Part shown: positions 25,208-33,804 of the stretch, one piece after another
Layout: each line of letters starts with the position of its first letter
Position numbering within the stretch: the stretch's first letter is position 1
From: Gordonia rhizosphera NBRC 16068
GTDB lineage: Bacteria; Actinomycetota; Actinomycetes; Mycobacteriales; Mycobacteriaceae
Assembly (NCBI RefSeq): GCF_000298195.1
Contig: NZ_BAHC01000245.1
Span: 49,176 to 113,175 of the forward strand
Reading direction: 5' to 3'
DNA: 64,000 nucleotides
Position numbers and translations under genes: made by a program
The notes under the pieces: model-generated
Database searches by the model: none
What the model was told of the DNA's origin: nothing
The model's input: only the letters and a program-made list of their open reading frames with translations

Positions 25208-25224
25208 ACACTCATCTATATTCA
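25208..25224. promoter_or_regulatory. Shared candidate operator upstream of acr3
   Basis: ACACTCATCTATATTCA lies in the 117-bp gap before acr3-arsC. It matches ACACCCGTCTATATTGA in the arsC2/arsD divergent promoter at 14 of 17 positions. AT-rich sites in ars promoters are usually bound by ArsR-type repressors, but no such gene is nearby. Confidence 0.6.
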
Positions 25225-25293
25225 CGTTCGTCGATGGCTAGCGCAAGCGAACGGTAGGTAAACAACTCATCGCGGCCTCGGCGAGGGTACGCG

Positions 25294-25710
25294 TCAGGTC
25301 GGCGGGGTTGCGGGGAGCAGTTCGGCGATGAGGTCCTCCACGCGTGAGCGGATCTCATCGCGGATGGGGCGCACCGACTCCACGCCCTTACCGGCCGGGT
25401 CGTCGAGAACCCAGTCGCGGTAGCTCTTGCCCGGGAAGATCGGGCAGGTGTCCCCACAACCCATGGTGATCACCACGTCGGAGGCCTCGACGGCATCGAC
25501 GGTCAGGATCTTCGGGCTTTGATCGGAGATGTCGATGCCCACCTCGGCCATGGCTTCTCGGGCCGCAGGGTTGATCTGATCGGCGGGGGCGCTGCCGGCC
25601 GAACGCACCTCGATCGCGTCGCCGGCGAGCGAGGCCAGGAAGCCGGCCGCCATCTGAGACCGTCCGGCGTTGTGCACGCAGACGAACAGGACCGACGGTT
25701 TCGTGCTCAT
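25294..25710 (-). CDS. arsC2: Arsenate reductase, single-domain LMW-phosphatase type
   Basis: 138 aa, the size of thioredoxin-coupled arsenate reductases. The catalytic P-loop is LFVCVHNAGRSQMA near residues 8-21, followed by RSAGSAPADQINPAA, the second redox cysteine region MGCGDTCPIFPGKSY and DDPAGKGVESVRPIRDEI. It is clearly related to the C-terminal domain of the arsC at 23.4 kb, so the cluster has two arsenate reductases. It is transcribed divergently from arsD-arsA and is followed by a 117-bp gap before acr3. Confidence 0.93.
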   Translation of the reverse strand: MSTKPSVLFVCVHNAGRSQMAAGFLASLAGDAIEVRSAGSAPADQINPAAREAMAEVGIDISDQSPKILTVDAVEASDVVITMGCGDTCPIFPGKSYRDWVLDDPAGKGVESVRPIRDEIRSRVEDLIAELLPATPPT

Positions 25711-25860
25711 GGATGGAGTCCTTCGCGGTTGGTGGTCTGACGGGTGATCGGCGGCCGACGGAACACACTGAGTGTGCCCTCAGACGCCGCTTTCATCTAC
25801 ACCCGTCTATATTGATAACCATTGAAATAGCCGTCAAATGGACCGTCGTAGGAGGACAAC
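25711..25860. promoter_or_regulatory. Divergent arsC2/arsD promoter region with shared operator
   Basis: 150 bp between two divergent starts. It contains ACACCCGTCTATATTGA (25799-25815), the partner of the site before acr3, and a small palindrome CACACTGAGTGTG (25764-25776). A strong GGAGGA ribosome site sits just before arsD. This layout suggests that one regulator controls both halves of the cluster. Confidence 0.62.
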
Positions 25861-26259
25861 ATGCCTGTGATCGCCGTCTTCGAGCCCGCCCTGTGCTGCA
25901 ACACCGGCGTCTGCGGAGAGGATGTCGACAAGAGTCTGGTCACCTTCACCGCCGACATGGCATGGCTGACGGGGCAGGATGCCACGATCACCCGCCACAA
26001 CCTGGCCAACGATCCGCTGGCCTTCGCCCGCATCCCGGCGGTCAAGGGCTTCCTGGAGGTCGCCGGCTCCGACGGGCTGCCGCTGGTCCTCGTCGACGGT
26101 GTGACGGTGCTGACCGGCCGATATCCCACCCGTGCCGAACTGGCCCGCTGGGCCGGAATCGACGCACCCGTCGTGATCCCGGCCGGCGCGGTGGACCTCG
26201 GTCTCTCCGACACGGCGTCGTCGGGGTGCCGCGGGTCCGGCCAATCCGACTGTTGCTGA
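25861..26259 (+). CDS. arsD: ArsD arsenite metallochaperone
   Basis: 132 aa. The three cysteines that carry arsenite to ArsA are present as Cys12-Cys13-Cys18 (EPALCCNTGVC). The rest of the thioredoxin-like fold (residues 1-105) matches ArsD, including LPLVLVDGVTVLTGRYPT. The C-terminal tail has further cysteines (Cys123 and the terminal Cys131-Cys132), recalling the vicinal pairs of plasmid R773 ArsD. It lies 33 bp before arsA and is expected to hand arsenite to it. Confidence 0.93.
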   Translation: MPVIAVFEPALCCNTGVCGEDVDKSLVTFTADMAWLTGQDATITRHNLANDPLAFARIPAVKGFLEVAGSDGLPLVLVDGVTVLTGRYPTRAELARWAGIDAPVVIPAGAVDLGLSDTASSGCRGSGQSDCC

Positions 26260-26292
26260 TCCGCTGACGCCGAGTTCGAGGAGTTGAGTCCG

Positions 26293-28185
26293 ATGAGTGC
26301 CCCGCAGTTCCTCAGCGATCTGCCGCGGTTCGTGTTCTTCACCGGCAAGGGCGGGGTCGGCAAGACGTCGATCGCCTGCGCATCCGCACTGCGGCTGGCC
26401 CGCGCCGGCAAGCGGGTGCTGCTGGTCTCCACCGACCCGGCCTCCAACGTCGGACAGGTTTTCGGCGTCACCATCGGCAACACGATCACCGAGATCGGGT
26501 CGGTTCCCGGGTTGTCGGCATTGGAGATCGACCCCGAGCAGGCCGCGGACGACTACCGCGAACGCATCATCGGCCCGGTGCGAGGTCTGTTGCCCGAATC
26601 CGCACTCGCATCGATCACCGAGCAACTGTCGGGCTCGTGCACCACCGAGGTCGCGTCCTTCGACGAGTTCACCGGACTGCTCACCGACAACGACGGCGCG
26701 ATCGCCGGCTTCGACCACATCCTGTTCGACACCGCGCCCACCGGGCACACCATCCGGCTGCTGCAGCTTCCCGGCAACTGGACCGAATTTCTGGAGACGG
26801 GTAAGGGCGACGCGTCGTGCCTCGGTCCGTTGGCCGGGCTGGACAAGCAGAAGGCCACCTACGCCGCCGCGGTGGCCGCCCTCGCCGATCCCGAGCGCAC
26901 CCGCCTGGTACTGGTCGCGCGTCCGGGGCCGTCGTCGTTGCGGGAGATCGAACGCACCCACACCGAACTGGCCGCCCTCGGGATGACCCGCCCCTTCGTC
27001 GTCGTGAACGCGGTCATGCCCGCCCCGAGCGGCTCCGACGATGCGCTGTCCGGGGCGGTCCGCCGGCGCGAGCAGACCGCACTCGCCGACATGCCCGCGG
27101 CGTTGAGTGCGCTGCCGCAGGACCGTATCGAACTCAAGCCCGCGAACATGGTCGGCGTCGATGCCCTGTCGACGCTGTTCGACGCCGACGCGGTTCCCGA
27201 GTTCGTCGACGCCGACCCCGCGGCGGTGCCGGACGTGGCCGACGCACCGCTGCGTGCGCTGGTCGACGAGATCGAGCGCGACGGCCATGGCCTGGTGATG
27301 TGTATGGGCAAGGGTGGGGTCGGTAAGACCACCGTCGCCGCCGCGGTCGCGGTCGCTCTCGCCGAACGGGGCCACGACGTCCACCTGACCACCACCGATC
27401 CCGCCGCACATTTGGCCGAGACGCTGCAAGGTGGTGTCGAGCACCTGCATGTGTCGCGGATCGACCCCGCCGAGGCCAGCCGCACCTACCGTGACCGCGT
27501 GATGGCGACCAAGGGCGCCCACCTCGACGAGGAGGGGAGAGCCACCCTCGCCGAGGATCTCCGCTCGCCCTGTACCGAGGAAGTCGCCGTCTTCCAGGCC
27601 TTTTCGAGGGTCATCCACGAATCGCGCAGCAAGTTCGTCGTCGTCGACACCGCTCCGACCGGGCACACCCTGCTGCTGATGGACGCCACCGGCTCCTACC
27701 ATCGCGAGATCGCCCGTCAGATGGGCGACGGTGCGCACTTCACCACGCCGCTCATGCGCCTGCAGGACCCGAGGCAGACCAAGGTTCTGCTCGTCACCCT
27801 CGCCGAGACCACGCCGGTCCTCGAAGCCGCCGAACTCCAGGGCGATCTCGAACGAGCCGGTATCCGTCCCTGGGCGTGGGTGATCAACAATTCGGTGGCC
27901 GCCGCGGCACCCGCGACCCCGTTGCTTCGACGGCGGGCCGCCGCCGAGATCGATCAGATCGACAGGGTGCGCGGTCGCCACGCCTCCCGCTATGCGGTGA
28001 TTCCGCTGCTGGCCGACGAACCGGTTGGGATACCCGCTCTCGAGGTGCTCACGACAGCGCAGCTACGGCGTAACCCTCTGGTGCCCGCACAGGAGCCGGG
28101 CACATTGCGCGACATCCGAGCGGATCGGTTGCCCCACGGAAACATGTCGACGCTGCTGGACGAGGTCCGCGAAGAGCGAGTTTGA
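26293..28185 (+). CDS. arsA: ArsA arsenite-activated ATPase
   Basis: 630 aa with two homologous halves (A1 about 1-300, A2 about 325-600), each with a P-loop GKGGVGKT and the signal-transduction motif DTAPTGHT. Candidate arsenite-binding cysteines lie in GSCTTEV and DASCLG (A1) and in RSPCTEEV (A2), as in R773 ArsA. ArsA normally energises ArsB; here it is paired with an Acr3 pump, an arrangement known in other bacteria. ATG 26293 is preferred over the in-frame TTG at 26284 because the GAGGAG site at 26277-26282 is correctly spaced only for the ATG. Confidence 0.94.
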   Translation: MSAPQFLSDLPRFVFFTGKGGVGKTSIACASALRLARAGKRVLLVSTDPASNVGQVFGVTIGNTITEIGSVPGLSALEIDPEQAADDYRERIIGPVRGLLPESALASITEQLSGSCTTEVASFDEFTGLLTDNDGAIAGFDHILFDTAPTGHTIRLLQLPGNWTEFLETGKGDASCLGPLAGLDKQKATYAAAVAALADPERTRLVLVARPGPSSLREIERTHTELAALGMTRPFVVVNAVMPAPSGSDDALSGAVRRREQTALADMPAALSALPQDRIELKPANMVGVDALSTLFDADAVPEFVDADPAAVPDVADAPLRALVDEIERDGHGLVMCMGKGGVGKTTVAAAVAVALAERGHDVHLTTTDPAAHLAETLQGGVEHLHVSRIDPAEASRTYRDRVMATKGAHLDEEGRATLAEDLRSPCTEEVAVFQAFSRVIHESRSKFVVVDTAPTGHTLLLMDATGSYHREIARQMGDGAHFTTPLMRLQDPRQTKVLLVTLAETTPVLEAAELQGDLERAGIRPWAWVINNSVAAAAPATPLLRRRAAAEIDQIDRVRGRHASRYAVIPLLADEPVGIPALEVLTTAQLRRNPLVPAQEPGTLRDIRADRLPHGNMSTLLDEVREERV

Positions 28186-28193
28186 GCCTCCGC

Positions 28194-28263
28194 GTTCTTC
28201 CCCCGGACCTGCGTTCATCCGTGCCCTGCAGCCAGCGGACGAACAGGGAACCGGGGGAGGAAC
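28194..28263. repeat. Hairpin repeat, right border of the arsenic cluster
   Basis: Arms GTTCTTCCCCCGG (28194-28206) and CCGGGGGAGGAAC (28251-28263) pair at 12 of 13 positions with a 44-base loop. The left-border element has the same arms and a 43-base loop, but the loops themselves look different. It starts 9 bp after the arsA stop, so it may serve as its terminator. Confidence 0.7.
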
Positions 28264-28334
28264 GGACTTTCCGAGGGCGCAGCTATCGTGCAACACTTGT
28301 TGTCAGATGTGAGCCGCACGACCAGGGAGCACTC

Positions 28335-30581
28335 ATGCGCGAGGAGAAGGTCACCTACTGCCGGATCTGCGAACCGCTCTGCGGGATGATCGCGACCGTC
28401 GAGGACGATCGGCTCATCGAACTGCGCCCCGACAAACAGCATCCGCTGTCGAAGGGTTTCGCCTGCCCGAAGGGCATCGCGTTCGCCGAGATCGTCAACG
28501 ACCCCGACCGGGTGCTGCACCCGCTGCGCAAGACCGCCGACGGTGGGTTCGAACAGATCTCCTGGGAGACCGCGCTCACCGAGATCCGGGCGAAGCTGCG
28601 TGCCGTGTACGACCGGCACGGCAAATCGGGGATCGGCTGGTACTTCGGCAACCCGGCGACCTTCTCGACCGGCCACACCATGTGGACCGCGACCTTCACG
28701 ACCCTGCTGGGTACCCCACACGTCTACTCGGCCGGATCGCAGGACGTGAACAACCGCTTCGCGGCCAGCCATTTCCTCTACGGCAATCCCGTCGCCGCGC
28801 CCATCCCGGACATCAACCGGGTCGACTATCTGGTCATCATGGGTGCCAATCCCATCGTGTCGCACGGCAGCGTGATGAGCTCACCCCGAATCCGCGACGG
28901 GCTCAAGGCGATCGAAGCCCGAGGCGGCCGGGTGGTCGTCGTCGATCCGCGGCGGACCGAGACCGCCCGCGAATTCGAGTGGCTGCCCATCGTCCCCGAC
29001 ACCGATACCCTGCTACTGCTGGCGCTGCTGCACGTGATGTTCGACGAGGGTCTGGCCGACGAACACCGGATCACCAAGCAGGCCTCCGGCATCGAGACCC
29101 TCAAACGTGTGGTCGCCCGGTTCGCTCCGGAGGACGTCGCGGACCGTACCGACGTACCCGCCGAGACGATCCGCGACATGGCGCGCACCCTGGTGACCAC
29201 CGAACGCGCCGCCATCTACGGCCGCATCGGTACCTCCTTGGGCCGCACCGGCACGCTCACCACGGCGCTGCTCGACATCGTCAATCTGGTGGCCGGCAAC
29301 CTCGACACCGTCGGCGGGTCGATGTTCGGCGATCTCGGTGTCCCCGGCGAACGACTCGGTATCTCTGCCCTGCAACGATTCCCGGGGTTCACCTGGGCGG
29401 GACGACGCAGCCGGGTCGGTGACCTGCCGCAAGTGCTGGGCACCGCGCCGGCGTCGGTGATGGCCAAGGAGATGACCACGCCCGGAACGGGGCAGCTGCG
29501 TGCTCTGTTCGTCAGCGCGGGAAACCCGGTGCTCTCGGTGCCCAACGGCGCCGAATTGAGTTCGGCGCTCGACGGACTCGATCTCATGGTGTCGCTCGAT
29601 ATCTATCGCAACGAGACCAACGCCCACGCCGACTACATCCTGCCCGCGACCACGATGTACGAACGCGGCGACTTCCTGTTGCCGTTCCAGATGCTGTTCA
29701 CCACTCCGTTCCGGCAGGCCACCGATCCGGTGATCTCACCGCGCGGAGAGGCACGCGAGGAGTGGACGGTCGTCACCGAGCTGATGGGCGCGATCGGTCG
29801 GCGTTCCCCGCTCATCGGTGCGTTGCATGCCCTCGACGTCGCGTCGGCGAAGCTCGGTGCCCGGTGGACGCCGGAGCGGCTCTCCGATCTCGTGGTCCGG
29901 ATCAGTCAGGGCGGCAATCGATTCGGTCTGCGGCGCGGTGGCCTCACCTACCGTCGTCTGGTCGAGGAGAACCCGCACGGCGTCATCGTCGCCGACCATC
30001 TGACCCCGGGACGGTTACGTAAGCTCATCACCCACCGCGACCGCCGGGTGTGCCTCGACGCCCCCGAGATCCTCGCCGAACTCGACCGCCTCGAGCCGGT
30101 CGAAGATCCGCGGCTTCCGTTGCGGCTCATCGGATTGCGTGAGATCCGCTCGGAGAACAGCTGGCAGCACAACGCCCCGCTGCTGCTGCGCGGCGGGCGA
30201 CGACACGCCGCCCGCATGCACCCCGACGACGCCCGGCAGCGCGGCATCGGTGAGGGTGACCTCGTGACGGTACGGTCGGCGTACGGTCAGATCGAGCTGC
30301 CGGTGACGATCACCGACGAGATGAAGGCCGGCGTCGTCGCGATCCCGCACGGCTGGGGCCACAACGGATCCGGCGGCTGGACCCGCGCCAACGCCGCGGC
30401 CGCCACCGACCTGGGCAGCGGCGGCGCGAACGTGAACGCCCTGATCTCGTCGGACCCGGAGGATCTCGAGCGGCTGGCGGGAATGGCCAACATGACCGGT
30501 GTCCCGATCGAGGTGTCGCTGCTGGACACCGGCGCCGACACCGGGGACCGCAGCGAGTCGGCGGCCTCGGGAGTCGGCTAG
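28335..30581 (+). CDS. Molybdopterin oxidoreductase family protein with [4Fe-4S] site
   Basis: 748 aa, DMSO-reductase superfamily with bis-MGD cofactor. The N-terminal cluster motif is Cys9-x2-Cys12-x3-Cys16-x27-Cys44, followed by KG, which suits a [4Fe-4S] cluster. The catalytic core runs to about residue 590; the C-terminal domain (about 600-720) is the molybdopterin dinucleotide-binding fold (VTVRSAYGQIELPV, AIPHGWGHNG). No twin-arginine signal is seen, so it is cytoplasmic. In the region that normally supplies a Cys or Sec metal ligand, VNNRFAASHFLYG has none. The start is ATG 28335 after GGGAGC. Substrate unknown: formate, nitrate or thiol-type chemistry are possible. Confidence 0.82.
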   Translation: MREEKVTYCRICEPLCGMIATVEDDRLIELRPDKQHPLSKGFACPKGIAFAEIVNDPDRVLHPLRKTADGGFEQISWETALTEIRAKLRAVYDRHGKSGIGWYFGNPATFSTGHTMWTATFTTLLGTPHVYSAGSQDVNNRFAASHFLYGNPVAAPIPDINRVDYLVIMGANPIVSHGSVMSSPRIRDGLKAIEARGGRVVVVDPRRTETAREFEWLPIVPDTDTLLLLALLHVMFDEGLADEHRITKQASGIETLKRVVARFAPEDVADRTDVPAETIRDMARTLVTTERAAIYGRIGTSLGRTGTLTTALLDIVNLVAGNLDTVGGSMFGDLGVPGERLGISALQRFPGFTWAGRRSRVGDLPQVLGTAPASVMAKEMTTPGTGQLRALFVSAGNPVLSVPNGAELSSALDGLDLMVSLDIYRNETNAHADYILPATTMYERGDFLLPFQMLFTTPFRQATDPVISPRGEAREEWTVVTELMGAIGRRSPLIGALHALDVASAKLGARWTPERLSDLVVRISQGGNRFGLRRGGLTYRRLVEENPHGVIVADHLTPGRLRKLITHRDRRVCLDAPEILAELDRLEPVEDPRLPLRLIGLREIRSENSWQHNAPLLLRGGRRHAARMHPDDARQRGIGEGDLVTVRSAYGQIELPVTITDEMKAGVVAIPHGWGHNGSGGWTRANAAAATDLGSGGANVNALISSDPEDLERLAGMANMTGVPIEVSLLDTGADTGDRSESAASGVG

Positions 30582-30610
30582 GTCTGAGCTGAGGCCGCCA
30601 CACCGAGGAC

Positions 30611-31162
30611 CTATGACGACGGAGTCTCCTCGAAGAGTGCGGCCATCGTGGTCTGCCCGTCGAGGGACTCCCGGATGATGTCGGCGTGCCCGCTGTGGTG
30701 TGCGGTCTCCCGCAGCCGGTGCAGCAGCATCTTGCGGACCGTCCACCATTCACGTTCCGGCTGCCACGGCGCGGTCGGTTGCGGGATCAGGTCGTCGAGG
30801 CTCGTCTCGGCGACGTAGGCCTCGAGTTCGGCTGCGACTCGGTCGTATTCGGCCAGGTAGTGCGCGACGGTCTCGCCATCGAGCAGTTCGTGGTTGCCCG
30901 CCAGCTCGCTCAGGTCGATCTCGGCGTTCTCGTCGCGTTCCCGCAGATCCTTCAGCGTGGCCTGCTCACCCCAGGTGAGGTGTTTGAGCAGCCCACCCAG
31001 GGTCAGTTCGCTGACCGTCGTGCGTTGGCGGGCCTGTTCCTCGGTCAGCCCGCGCAGCGTGATCTTGAACATCGCCCGCTGATCGGCGAGCAGCGTGAGC
31101 ACATCCTCCTTCTCGCCGCTGACCGCGACCGAAAGCGTGACGTGGGTGTAGGTGCCGGCCAT
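30611..31162 (-). CDS. DinB-fold protein (DUF664, mycothiol-dependent type)
   Basis: 183 aa four-helix-bundle protein of the DinB/YfiT group. The three expected metal-ligand histidines are visible: one in LLKHLTWGE and two in the HHSGHADIIRESLDG segment, which is a DUF664 hallmark. In actinomycetes such proteins are often thiol (mycothiol or bacillithiol) S-transferases or isomerases. The exact reaction is unknown. It is convergent with the molybdoenzyme gene and separated from it by 29 bp. Confidence 0.83.
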   Translation of the reverse strand: MAGTYTHVTLSVAVSGEKEDVLTLLADQRAMFKITLRGLTEEQARQRTTVSELTLGGLLKHLTWGEQATLKDLRERDENAEIDLSELAGNHELLDGETVAHYLAEYDRVAAELEAYVAETSLDDLIPQPTAPWQPEREWWTVRKMLLHRLRETAHHSGHADIIRESLDGQTTMAALFEETPSS

Positions 31163-31249
31163 CGTGGTCCTCTCGCCGCCGGTTCAATGCCTGCTGAGGA
31201 CCACAATAGGCAGGCTTGCGGACAACTCCGGTCCGCAATTGTCCGTGCC

Positions 31250-32827
31250 TCAGGAATCCTGTTTGCGCAGGATGAACCGCTGGATCTTGCCGCTGGGCGT
31301 CTTGGGCAACGCGTCGACGAAGTGCACCGTCCGCGGGTAGGCGTGCGCGGCGAAGCCGGTCTTCACCAGTTGCTGCAGTTCACGTTCGAGGTCGTCGTCG
31401 CCGACGAGCCCCTCGGCGAGCACCACGAACGCCTCGAGGACCTCGCCGCGCAGATCGTCGGGCCGGCCGACGACGGCGACGTCGACCACCGACGGATGGG
31501 TGATCAGGACGCTCTCCACGTCGAACGGGCCGATCCGGTAGCCGGCCATGATGATCACATCGTCATCGCGGGCCGTGAAGAAGAAGCGGCCGTCGTCGTC
31601 CATCCGGCCGGTGTCGCCCGTGAGATACCAGCGGCCGTCCTCGGTGAACCGTGCGGCGGTCTTGTCGGGGGCGTCGAGGTAGCCGGTGAAGAACATCAGC
31701 GGACTGTTCTCGACGTCGATCGCGATCTGCCCGTCGACGATACCGACCGCGAACCCAGGCATCGGTTTGCCCATCGAACCCGGCACCAGCGGTTCGGCGA
31801 CGTCCGGGTGCCAGTGATTGTTCACGAACATGCCGTGCTCGGTCTGCCCGTAGTGATCGCGCACCTCGGAGTTCAGGGCGTCGCGTGCCCAGTCGATGAC
31901 GTCCGGGGTGAGGGGTTCACCCGCCGACGACGCGCGCCGCAGATCGAACCCGGAGAACGCGACGTCCTTGGACAGCGTGCGGTAGACGGTCGGTGCGGCG
32001 GCGAAGTTGGTGACACCCAGCTCGCGCAGAATGCGGGCGGTGAGTTCGGCCGAGAAACCGGCGTGCAGCAACAGGTTGCGACGACCCATGGCCATCGGCC
32101 CGAGTACCCCGTAGTAGAGGCCGTAGGCCCAGCCCGGATCGGCGGCATTCCAGAACACGTCGTCGGCGGAGACGTCGAGACCGTAATGCATGTAGCAGCA
32201 GAAGGCCGCCAGCGCCCGCACCGGCACCGGCACCCCCTTCGGCGCGCCGGTGGTACCGCTGGTGAAGAGGAGAATGAGCGTGCCGTCGCCGCCCACCGCG
32301 ACGGACTCGGCGATCGGCTCGGCACCGGCGACCAAGCCGTCGAACTGCTCGCCGGCGACGACGGTGGTGATGCCCTCGATGCCGTCGAGCTTGGCGACCT
32401 GGCTCGGTTCGGTGATCACGACGCGGGCACCGCCACCGGTGAGCCGCATCTCGATCGCGGGTGTCGCGAACGCGGTGAACAGCGGAATGTAGACGGCGCC
32501 GAGTCGTGCGATGGCCAGCAGCGAGACGACGAGTTCGGCGCGTTTGCCCATCAGCACACCGACGGTGTCGCCGCGCCCGACACCCATCCCGGCCAGCGCG
32601 GTGGCGAACCGTTTGGACGCCTCGGCGAGTTCGCCGTAGGTCAGATCGACGGTGACGAGATCGTCGCCGTCGACGTCGATGGTGGTGAACGCGACCGTAG
32701 TCGGGTCGTGACGGTCGACGAGCAGTTCGGCGGCGTTCGCGTCGGGGCCGCCGAAGGTGGTGAGCCAGTTCGCGAGCATCTCGTCGATGGAGGCGTGGTC
32801 GGCGGGCGTGGGTGCGGTCTGCGTCAT
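31250..32827 (-). CDS. AMP-dependent acyl-CoA synthetase
   Basis: 525 aa adenylate-forming ligase. The ATP/AMP motif LLFTSGTTGAPKGVP is near residues 180-195, then YGQTEHGMFVNNHW (A5), YLTGDTGRMDDDG (A7) and the hinge and catalytic lysine region PKTPSGKIQRFILRK (A10) at the C terminus. It resembles the acetyl/propionyl/medium-chain group (AcsM-like), so it should activate a short or medium carboxylic acid to its CoA ester. The ATG at 32827 is chosen because the frame continues upstream into a poorly conserved segment over the divergent GAF-LuxR gene. It may activate the acids released by the oxidative genes downstream. Confidence 0.9.
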   Translation of the reverse strand: MTQTAPTPADHASIDEMLANWLTTFGGPDANAAELLVDRHDPTTVAFTTIDVDGDDLVTVDLTYGELAEASKRFATALAGMGVGRGDTVGVLMGKRAELVVSLLAIARLGAVYIPLFTAFATPAIEMRLTGGGARVVITEPSQVAKLDGIEGITTVVAGEQFDGLVAGAEPIAESVAVGGDGTLILLFTSGTTGAPKGVPVPVRALAAFCCYMHYGLDVSADDVFWNAADPGWAYGLYYGVLGPMAMGRRNLLLHAGFSAELTARILRELGVTNFAAAPTVYRTLSKDVAFSGFDLRRASSAGEPLTPDVIDWARDALNSEVRDHYGQTEHGMFVNNHWHPDVAEPLVPGSMGKPMPGFAVGIVDGQIAIDVENSPLMFFTGYLDAPDKTAARFTEDGRWYLTGDTGRMDDDGRFFFTARDDDVIIMAGYRIGPFDVESVLITHPSVVDVAVVGRPDDLRGEVLEAFVVLAEGLVGDDDLERELQQLVKTGFAAHAYPRTVHFVDALPKTPSGKIQRFILRKQDS

Positions 32828-32912
32828 CGTTGATCCTCGGTTTGTGCGGCCGGGCAGCAGGTCCCTATTGTCGCTGGTCGGCAGGTAAGCTGGGTCACAT
32901 TGTGCGATCTGG

Positions 32913-32921
32913 ACAGTGCAC
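32913..32921. promoter_or_regulatory. Shared 9-mer in the ligase/GAF-LuxR promoter
   Basis: ACAGTGCAC lies between the divergent ligase and GAF-LuxR genes. The reverse complement GTGCACTGT occurs at 34659-34667 between the next divergent pair (LuxR and luciferase-like monooxygenase). It may be a common binding site for one of the LuxR regulators. The 9-mer is short, so chance is not excluded. Confidence 0.4.
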
Positions 32922-32960
32922 AGAACACCCCCTGAAGAGGGGGCGGCGACGGGAGGCGAC

Positions 32961-33776
32961 ATGAGCGAGGCGACCTTGGTCGTGGACGCACTGCGTCGTG
33001 TGCGGCGCGTCAGCGGCGTGTCCCTGGCCTTCGCGGGCATGGTGTCGGCGGGCGCGACGAAGGGTCGGCAGGCGGTGCGGCTCGAGCATTTCGTCGGCAA
33101 CACGGTCGGTGCGCTGTCGGGCGTGTCGGTCGACATCGGGCACGGTCTCGGCGGCAAGGTCATCAGCGTCAACCGGCCCGTCGTCGTCGACGACTACCTC
33201 CGCACCCCGAACATCACCCATCGCTACAACGCGATCATCGCCGCCGAGGGACTGCGGGCGATGGCGGCCGCACCGGTCATCGTGGACCGTCGGCCCGTCG
33301 CCGTGCTCTACGGTGCGCTGCATACCGACGATCCGATCGGCAGCCGCACCTTCGACGTGCTCGCCGCGGAGGCGCGGGCGTTGGAACAGCAGATCGTGAC
33401 CGCGCGCGTGACCGCGGCGGCCGGGTCGTCGTCGGAGATGAACGAACTGCGTGATCGACTGACGCAGGCGTACAGCCGGCTGCGGCTGCTGGAGCGGACC
33501 GTCGACGACCAGACGCTGGCGTCGGAGCTCGAGCGCATCACCGAGACGCTGCTCGACGACGTGGGCGCCACCGTACCGGCGGTGTCGCTGACCGGACGCG
33601 AACAGGATGTGCTGGCACTGGCCGCGCTCGGACACGGCAACGCCCGCATCGCCGAGGAACTCGGGATCGGTGTGCAGACGGCCAAGGGCTATGTGAAGGA
33701 CGCGATGAACAAGCTCGGCGCGTCCACCCGACTCGAAGCGGTGGTGTCCGCGCGGCGCCAGGGCCTGCTGCCGTAG
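32961..33776 (+). CDS. GAF-domain LuxR-family transcriptional regulator
   Basis: 271 aa from ATG 32961, which has a GGGAGG ribosome site. Residues about 5-150 form a GAF sensor domain (IGHGLGGKVI and PVVVDDYL are GAF-like), a helical linker follows (SEMNELRDRLTQAYSRLR), and residues 205-265 are a LuxR HTH (LTGREQDVLALAALG, then NARIAEELGIGVQTAKGYV). It is divergent from the acyl-CoA ligase and probably controls it in response to a small ligand. Confidence 0.88.
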   Translation: MSEATLVVDALRRVRRVSGVSLAFAGMVSAGATKGRQAVRLEHFVGNTVGALSGVSVDIGHGLGGKVISVNRPVVVDDYLRTPNITHRYNAIIAAEGLRAMAAAPVIVDRRPVAVLYGALHTDDPIGSRTFDVLAAEARALEQQIVTARVTAAAGSSSEMNELRDRLTQAYSRLRLLERTVDDQTLASELERITETLLDDVGATVPAVSLTGREQDVLALAALGHGNARIAEELGIGVQTAKGYVKDAMNKLGASTRLEAVVSARRQGLLP

Positions 33777-33804
33777 CAAAGCCGCCGGGGAAGAACCGGG
33801 CAGG

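Noticed and set aside
22716..28185. TetR regulator at 22.7 kb as the arsenic repressor
   Set aside because: It is divergent from the monooxygenase, separated from the ars genes by the repeat, and has the TetR rather than ArsR fold.
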